64,000 bases of DNA from Vanilla planifolia (Eukaryota > Streptophyta > Magnoliopsida > Asparagales > Orchidaceae): contig JAIUJO010000231.1 in NCBI GenBank assembly GCA_023846275.1, positions 670,001 to 734,000 of the forward strand. Reading direction: 5' to 3'. Positions 57,431 to 64,000 of this stretch are shown here, piece by piece. Made by a program: the position numbers and the translations under genes. The notes beneath the pieces were generated by a model. The model was not told where the DNA came from and searched no databases. It was given only the letters and a program-made list of their open reading frames with translations. Each line of letters starts with the position of its first letter. Position 1 is the first letter of the stretch.

Positions 57431-58629
57431 TAAAAAAATTATTAATGTTAAATATGTCATAATATATTCTAAAGTTAATATTTTAATTATAAAAAATTAT
57501 TAAAGAATTATATTAAATATTCTTTTTTATATCAAAGACATTAATATATAAGATTTTCTACCATTTTGTTATTATAATTATAAGAAAAAAAATTGAATAA
57601 TGTAAAAAATATAAATAATAAAATATATATGTAACATAAATCTTATATATTAAACTATGCCACATTAGAGATTCCTTAAATATTTTTAATTGATATGTTA
57701 AAAAAGAGATAATGGAGAAAGAAAACTATTTTGTAAGAAAGAGAAAGGCATAAGTTGATAAGAGCAAAATAGAGAATGAAATAGTATATAGATAGAGGTG
57801 AGAGAAGATTTATTAAAGAGGAAAATAAAAGAAAAATATATTGTCGATAAAGAGAATAAATAAATAAATAATAGAGAAATTAAGAAAGTAGGAAGAATAA
57901 AGGAGATAGAGAGGCTAAGAAATATATGAATAGATAGAGAATAAGGAGACAAATAAAGATTAATAATAAGTGAGAAGAGAGTTAGAATAATAAAGGCAAA
58001 GAGATAAAGAGAAAAAAGCTAGAGAACTAATTAATATGACAAGTTAATCATATATATTAATTAATAATAATAAAATTGAAAAGATATATGAGGTTTATTA
58101 TTTATTTATTACTATTTTTTAAAATTTAGGGAATATTTTGATAATTAATCATATATTATTTTATTCTATCATAAAACTTAAAAAACTATAAAATAATTAA
58201 TAATATAATTATTCTAATATGTTATCTTTATATGATGTAATTTAGATAATAAATGTAAATAATATTTAATAATAATGATATAATTTTAAATTTTAACATT
58301 CTATTATGTAATATTACTATATTTAAAAAACATTATACACATCATATATGTACTATTATAGATAAAAAATAATTATAATTTATTATAATTAAAAATAAGT
58401 TATTTTACTCAATATTAAACCTTATTAAATTTATGATACTATTATATCATATGATGTGCAATATTCATTATTATATGAAATTTTTAATAATATTATAAAA
58501 TAATTATTAAAAAATAATTAATGAAATAGATATTATAAGTAATAATTTATATTAATTTAATTTTTCAACATATACATGTTATTAAAAAGTTATCATTAAT
58601 TAGAATAGAAATTGTTAATGAAAAAATAT

Positions 58630-58748
58630 TTGTAACATGAGAATTTCTGAAGAGGTCATCCATCTTAATTTTACTCTCCCCCAAGCATGCTAAACTTTGG
58701 ACCTCTAATAAGATCTAATGCTATGATACTAATGTGGTCACACATACA
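58630..58748 (-). pseudogene. 5S rRNA pseudogene 7
   Basis: On the plus strand AGAGGTCATCCATC, TTTACTCTCCCCCAAGCATG and AACTTTGGACCTCTAATAAG are the complement of the 5S 3' half, C box and A box. Confidence 0.87.
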
Positions 58749-60048
58749 TTCAAAAGATAAAATCGTGGTTATCTTATTATGTTTTTGAAGATAATGTACC
58801 ATTTTATGAACTTTTTTAAAGTATCAAGCATATGTACTTTTAGAAAAAATTATCCAAATATATATGTCATAAAATAATCAAATATAAATATTTTATTTAT
58901 ATAAAATGAGAAAAAAAATTCCATAAACTATTATTTTTTATAACATAAATATTAATACAAGATTTTCTTTTATTTTGTTATTAATCTTGAAAAAAATTTG
59001 ATTTTATAACAAATATAAATAATTAAATATTTATTGATCATAAATATTACACATTAAACTATGCAACATGGTAGATTTTCTTAATATTGTTAATTTATTG
59101 GTTAAAAAAAATAATAATACAGGTGGAGATAACTATTTTATAAGAGTGAAAGAAAGACAGATTTATCAGAGGATAATAAAGATAAAAGTAACAACAAAGA
59201 TAGATGAGACATGATTTAATGAAGAGAAGAAAAAGAGAGAAGATGGAGTACAAATAGATTATAAATAAATAAGTTAAAGAAAGAGAAATGAGAAGGTAGG
59301 AAAGGGCAAAGAGATAAATTAGACAAAGAGGCTAAGAAAAATATAAAAAGAAAGAGATTGAAGAGTCAAATAAAATAATGATAATTTGGGAGATAAGTGA
59401 AAGAATGAAAGCAACATTGAGATAAAGAGAAAAAATAAGAGAAACAATTAAATAAAAGTTAAATATTAAAAATTAAAGCAAAAAAATTATTAAATAATAT
59501 TTAATTATTATAAATTTAATTTTTATTTTATTTTATAATATCATAAATATCTAAAGAAATTGTTGAGTATTTATTTAACATTATTTTATTGATATTGTAA
59601 TTTTAAAACTTAATTAATTAATGAATAAAATAATTATTTTAATATATTATATTTATATGATGTAATATAATAATAAATATAAACAATATTTAACATTAAT
59701 AAAATAATATTTTATTTTAGGAATTTAATAATATATAATTACTTTATTTAAAAATTCTATTTATAATATGTATACATTATTATAAATATTAATTAATTGT
59801 AATTTATTATATTTGAGAGATTTTATTTTTCTAATTACTTAACTATATATAATTTATTATTTTATATTATTATATTCAGTGCCATTTTAATTATTATATA
59901 AAAGTAATAATAATGTGACAAAATTAATATAAAAATTCAATACTAAAATGTTTATTATTGATAATCATTTATAATATTATTATTTTTTTAATATTAAAAT
60001 GTTATTAAAATTAATTCTCATTCATTAAAAAAATGCTTCAAAAAATAT

Positions 60049-60155
60049 GTGCAACATAGGGACATTGAAAGTGGTCACCCATCCATATACTACTTTCGCC
60101 TAGGCAAGCTTAACTTTGGAGCTCAAATGAGATTTATTATTATAATACAATATTA
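60049..60155 (-). pseudogene. 5S rRNA pseudogene 8
   Basis: GTGGTCACCCATCCATATAC, TTTCGCCTAGGCAAGCTTAA and TTTGGAGCTCAAATGAGAT are the complement of 5S rRNA. Box C is intact here (GGATGGGTGACC on the minus strand). The 5' end is eroded. Confidence 0.87.
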
Positions 60156-60465
60156 TTGTTTTTAAATAATTCTACCTTCATTCCATATATAAAATTATAA
60201 AAACAAATTAATTCTAGTTTAATAGAAACAATTTAACTTCTTTTACTTAATATTAAATTATATTAAAAGTGTTATTTCATTATATGATATGATGTGAGAT
60301 ATTTAATATTATAAAAAATAATAATAGTATTATATATTTTTAATAATAATTAATTACTAAATTGGTAATTATAAACAATCAGTTATAAAAATTTAATTCT
60401 TTAATATTAAAATGTTATTATAATAAATTATTATTCATTAGAAATAGGAATGCTATGAAAATATT

Positions 60466-60584
60466 TGTAAACAAATATAGACTTCTCAAGAGGTCACCCA
60501 TCCAAATACAACTCACACCCAAAAATGCTTAGCTTTTTTGTTCTAATGAGATGTAGTGCTTTAATATTTGTTTAGCCACACATG
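60466..60584 (-). pseudogene. 5S rRNA pseudogene 9
   Basis: CTTCTCAAGAGGTCACCCAT and CCAAATACAACTCACACCC are the complement of 5S rRNA, followed by a damaged A-box part (AAAAATGCTTAGC). It also keeps the box C core. Confidence 0.86.
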
Positions 60585-60664
60585 CATATAAAATCAAAAA
60601 GAAAAATCATTGTTGTGTGATTATTCTCTTAAAGAGAATAAACCATTTAAAAAAAATTCTAAAT

Positions 60665-62790
60665 TATAAAACATATATGTTGGGTCACCTTTTTTTTGGG
60701 TCAAGCCATATATGTTTTAACATTTTATTGGAAGGAGTTTATTTAGTGTGAAAAAAGTTTACATGTAAAGAACAAGCTATACATTTTGAACATAGTGAAT
60801 TAGCAGTCTTCAAAGCACCTTGGAGTGTTCAAAATGCTTCAAAGATTGAATATATACACATCAGCTTTGATAAAGTTTTATTTCATTTTGAAATAAAATG
60901 TTACCTTATTAATTTTAAGAAACTTTCATTTCAAATAAATTTCAAATCATGTCCAAGCATAAAAAAGTTTAATCATTTCCATTATCTTGCAAATAACAAA
61001 GATTCAATTTTTTAATCACTCAATTATTTTCTTAGACCAAATCCTACTTAAATAATTCATTAATTTAACATAATTTTATTTTTCAATCACTCTTTCTTTG
61101 GTTACATCATACTTTTGGAATTTTGCCAAATCATACTTTAGGATGATTGTTAAAAGTCTCAGTTTGAGCTTAAGCATGAGGATAAAGTAAGGAAAAATAG
61201 TCGGGTCTAGATGGGTTGACTTGTTGTAGTTCATAGAGAATTGCTGAACTGGATGAGAAAATGCATTGTATCAAATATAGGTATACGATGGGTCGAAAGT
61301 GGATGAACTTGTATGATACAAGTCTGTCCAAGTGAGTAAATCTTGGGTGCACAAAGGAGGAGCAAGCCAATATTAGGTTCATAGGTTACATCTAGGTGAA
61401 CGCATATAAATACCAAATACATTTCCTTTACTACATTATGGAACAATGTCCCTTGTGATAGTCTCCATGAAAACCCAATAGTGCTCACCACCATTCAATT
61501 GCACATTTTCTTAATCATATGAAGGAGATACCCTCCAACCTTAAACAGTGATCTTAATCAATTAAGTCGTCCATTTGGTGAGCCAATTAGATGGTTACTG
61601 CTTCATCCTTTATAACCGACTAATCCATCATGTGGTCATTATCTTCTCTAACATAATTAGACTATTATTTTTATTTCTAATTTTTTAAATAATCTTTCCT
61701 TTATCTTATGACCCAAAACTCATCATTAGAATACTACACACCATGTCAAATCCTAATTTTATTATTTATTAATTGAACAATCTAGATCTCATCTAACTTG
61801 ATCGAATGGACGAGATCAAATCCATCTTGATAAAATCATTTAGAACTCATCCACTTTGTAGAGTTTTATTAGATGGTTGTGATCTCCTCTGCTTTCATGT
61901 AATAGCTATAGTTAATCTCACTTAACAACTAAAAAACTAGCTGTTATTATGCCACTATAGTAGTTATTTTTGAAGAATATTTTAAGACATTTTTAAGTTA
62001 TTTGAAAACTACTTTTATAACATCATTTTACTCACTTTCTATTAGCTATGAAATTTTTTTTTTATAAATTCCTGACTATTGTGAATGAAATGACTAACAA
62101 ATATGAACAAGATTTTAATATCTCAAAAAAGGGCTACATCATATTATACTGGCATAAATTTCCTCTTGCATCACCTATGATTTATGACTACTTGAAATTC
62201 CAAATTCTACCAACTAAGCTTAATTCTTCTAAAGTTTTATTTTCTCAATTATTTTCTTAATTTTGAACTCTTTATGCCTTTTTACTTTGATAAATAAGTA
62301 CAGGAAAATTTATACATTTTTATCAGCAATTTGTCTCTTTCTATATCTTAATTTTCATATTAGGTTAAGAAGTTGACAATTAGGAAAGCAAAAGTTTGGC
62401 TTGATCTAATAAAAAATCAAGGTATGATTGACCTTATAAAAGTTTGAGTTATAGTTGAACCCATAAAATCTAGTAGATTAGAGATAAACTTTAAGGAAAA
62501 ATCTGAAATTTAAATTTTTGCAAGTATAGTTTTTTAAGCTTAGTTTGGGTGGACCTACATTCTTGTTTGAACCAAACCACCAAAAACTTTGCATGTACCA
62601 TTTAAGTTTTTATTTTCATTATAAAATTACAAATTACTATATTTTTTACTAAAATTTTCTATAAATATGAAATTATTTTAGAAACAAATTTTGAAAATAA
62701 ACACAATCCAAAAATTAACTACAATTTTTAAAGCCATAATTAATTCACTTTAGTTATGCAAAATTAATTAAAAAATTACATAAACTATTT
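60665..62790 (-). repeat. Block X, about 2.1 kb, in the minus arm
   Basis: This is the reverse complement of 42,490-44,665. The end near 5S pseudogene 9 (60,780-60,910, with CACCTTGGAGTGTTC and GCTTCAAAGATTGAA) matches 44,455-44,560 in inverted form. The other end (near 62,580, AAACCACCAAAAACTTT) lies in AT-rich spacer. ORFs at 61,170-61,494 and 62,048-62,260 are not conserved in the other copy. Confidence 0.78.
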
Positions 62791-62881
62791 TTTTGGGAAA
62801 GTACACATTAAAATATAAGTTCATCTTCCATTATGTTATAATTCTTATAAATAAAAAATTAAATTATTTAATAAATATAAA

Positions 62882-62886
<5 letters not shown>

Positions 62887-62943
<57 letters not shown>
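62887..62943. repeat. (AT)n microsatellite
   Basis: An uninterrupted alternating AT run of about 57 bp lies in the spacer between block X and the G/A tract of the minus arm. Confidence 0.97.
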
Positions 62944-62948
<5 letters not shown>

Positions 62949-63935
62949 TAAATAGTATATATTAAACTATGTAACATTAGAGATTTCTTAAATATTTTTA
63001 ATTACTGGATTGAAAAAGAGATAATAAAGATGGAGATAACTATTCTACAAAAGAAAAAGAATAACATCGATTAATAAGAGCAAAAGAGAGAAGGAAATAA
63101 TAATGGTGAGTGATGAGGGATGATTTAATGACGAGAAAAATATTAGAGGAAATGAGAAAGTAGAAAAAGATAAACATAAGAGGAAAGCTAAGAAGAATAT
63201 AAAGAGAGAGAATAAATAGAAAAATAAAATAATGAGAATAAGAAAAGTAGAACAATAGAGAATGTATGTTACATTGAGACAAAAAGATAAAATAAGATAA
63301 ATAATTAAATAAAATAAAAATCTTAATAATTTAAAATATTTGTGTTTATTTAATATCAGAAGTTCATAATTTATAATATTAAATAGTATTAAAACATAAA
63401 ATATATTTAAGGTTTATTATTATTTCCAAATATTACAAATATGTAAAGATTATTTTGACTAATAATATAATATTATTTTATTCATATTTAATCTAAATTT
63501 TTAATTAAATAATAAATAGCATAATTATTCTTATATATTATCTTTATATGATGTAATATAGATAAATATAAATTATATTTTACATTAATGATATAATTTA
63601 GATTTTGAATATTTTATAACATAATATTACTATAACTAAAAATTCTATACATAACATACATATGTTATAAACCAAAATTAATTTTAATTTATCATAATGT
63701 ATATATGTAATTTTGATTTATATTATTGTTTATTAAAATAATTCTTTTATTATATTACTTGATTTGTCATTTTATTATTTTATAAAATTAATAGTAATAT
63801 TATAAAGTTATCATTAATGGTTAATTACTAAAATGCTATTTATAAACTATCATTTATAGTAATTTAATTTTTAAATATTAACATGTTATTAAAATCAGTT
63901 GTTCTTAATTAGAAAAAGAAATCTATGAAAAATAA

Positions 63936-64000
63936 GTGTAACATAAGGACTTCTGAAGGGGTCACCTTTCTAAATGCAATTCTCCCCAAGCTTGCATGAC
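63936..64000 (-). pseudogene. 5S rRNA pseudogene 10, cut by the window end
   Basis: CTTCTGAAGGGGTCACC, then AATTCTCCCCAAGCTTGCAT, are the complement of the 5S 3' half. The 5' part lies outside the window. Confidence 0.8.

Larger units (their letters stand above)
57431..64000 (-). repeat. Decayed 5S-rDNA-like array, minus-orientation arm
   Basis: The same unit as in the plus arm appears in reverse complement: G/A-rich tracts at about 57,690-58,030, 59,110-59,450 and 63,010-63,310 are the C/T tracts of the other strand. The 5S relics lie at 58.6, 60.05, 60.5 and 63.9 kb. The 60.05-60.58 interval is only ~0.4 kb, so most of a spacer was deleted. The array continues beyond the window. Spacers hold nothing else that I can identify. 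Confidence 0.85.

Noticed and set aside
1-64000. Organellar origin of the window
   Set aside because: The very AT-rich parts might suggest a plastid or mitochondrion, but nuclear-type 18S, 26S and 5S relics, LINEs and a copia element show nuclear DNA, and no organellar gene was recognised.

Overview
This is nuclear DNA from a plant, almost entirely decayed repeats, and I see no intact host protein gene. The plant call rests on non-LTR retrotransposons (LINEs) with a DUF4283 plus zinc-knuckle ORF1 and a C-terminal plant-type RNase H, on plant-like 18S, 26S and 5S rRNA relics, and on a copia element primed by initiator-Met tRNA. The degree of decay suggests a large, slowly purged genome, possibly a gymnosperm, but that is a guess.

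Layout of 1-40,584. This is the wreck of a 45S rDNA (nucleolus organiser) tract read on the minus strand. Reading right to left, one stretch keeps true rDNA order: a 26S pseudogene (14,347-11,592), an IGS-like spacer with ~300-340 bp subrepeats (to 7,631), a 5' ETS-like region, and an 18S pseudogene (6,951-6,662). A second 18S relic (36,417-35,371) has its own ETS and subrepeats (36,418-39,718). Preserved rRNA landmarks carry mainly C-to-T and G-to-A changes, as expected for methylated, silenced rDNA.

Plant-strand LINEs are embedded in this rDNA: A (1-6,661, cut by the window edge), B1 (14,905-17,180), B2 (17,200-17,834), C (17,855-26,509) and D (26,528-35,370). The 3' ends of A, B1, B2 and C all stop at the same 18S position, next to AAGGAACCC(G/A)AAGA. 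B1, B2, C and D stand head to tail, separated only by ~18-20 bp of that 18S sequence. This looks like a LINE lineage specific for a conserved 18S core site, inserted antisense to the rRNA, with repeated insertions stacked on the target duplication. It is the best candidate here for an undescribed system. All copies are dead by stops, frameshifts and lost catalytic motifs.

Layout of 40,585-64,000. This is a very AT-rich, decayed 5S-rDNA-like array. Units of ~1.4 kb contain a 5S pseudogene, AT-rich spacer and a ~300 bp pyrimidine tract; some are enlarged to ~3.4 kb by a 2.1 kb block called X here. Six 5S relics lie on the plus strand (41.2-51.1 kb) and four on the minus strand (58.6-64.0 kb), so the array inverts at about 51.75 kb. 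A decayed copia-type LTR retrotransposon (51,762-56,464, with a 5 bp target duplication) sits beside the inversion point. One 5S relic has an almost perfect 84 bp triplication over its internal promoter.

The window therefore places relics of 45S and 5S rDNA side by side, each colonised by retroelements. All calls come from reading the sequence and remembered family signatures; no alignment was run, and boundaries are typically good to 5-30 bp unless a junction is stated.
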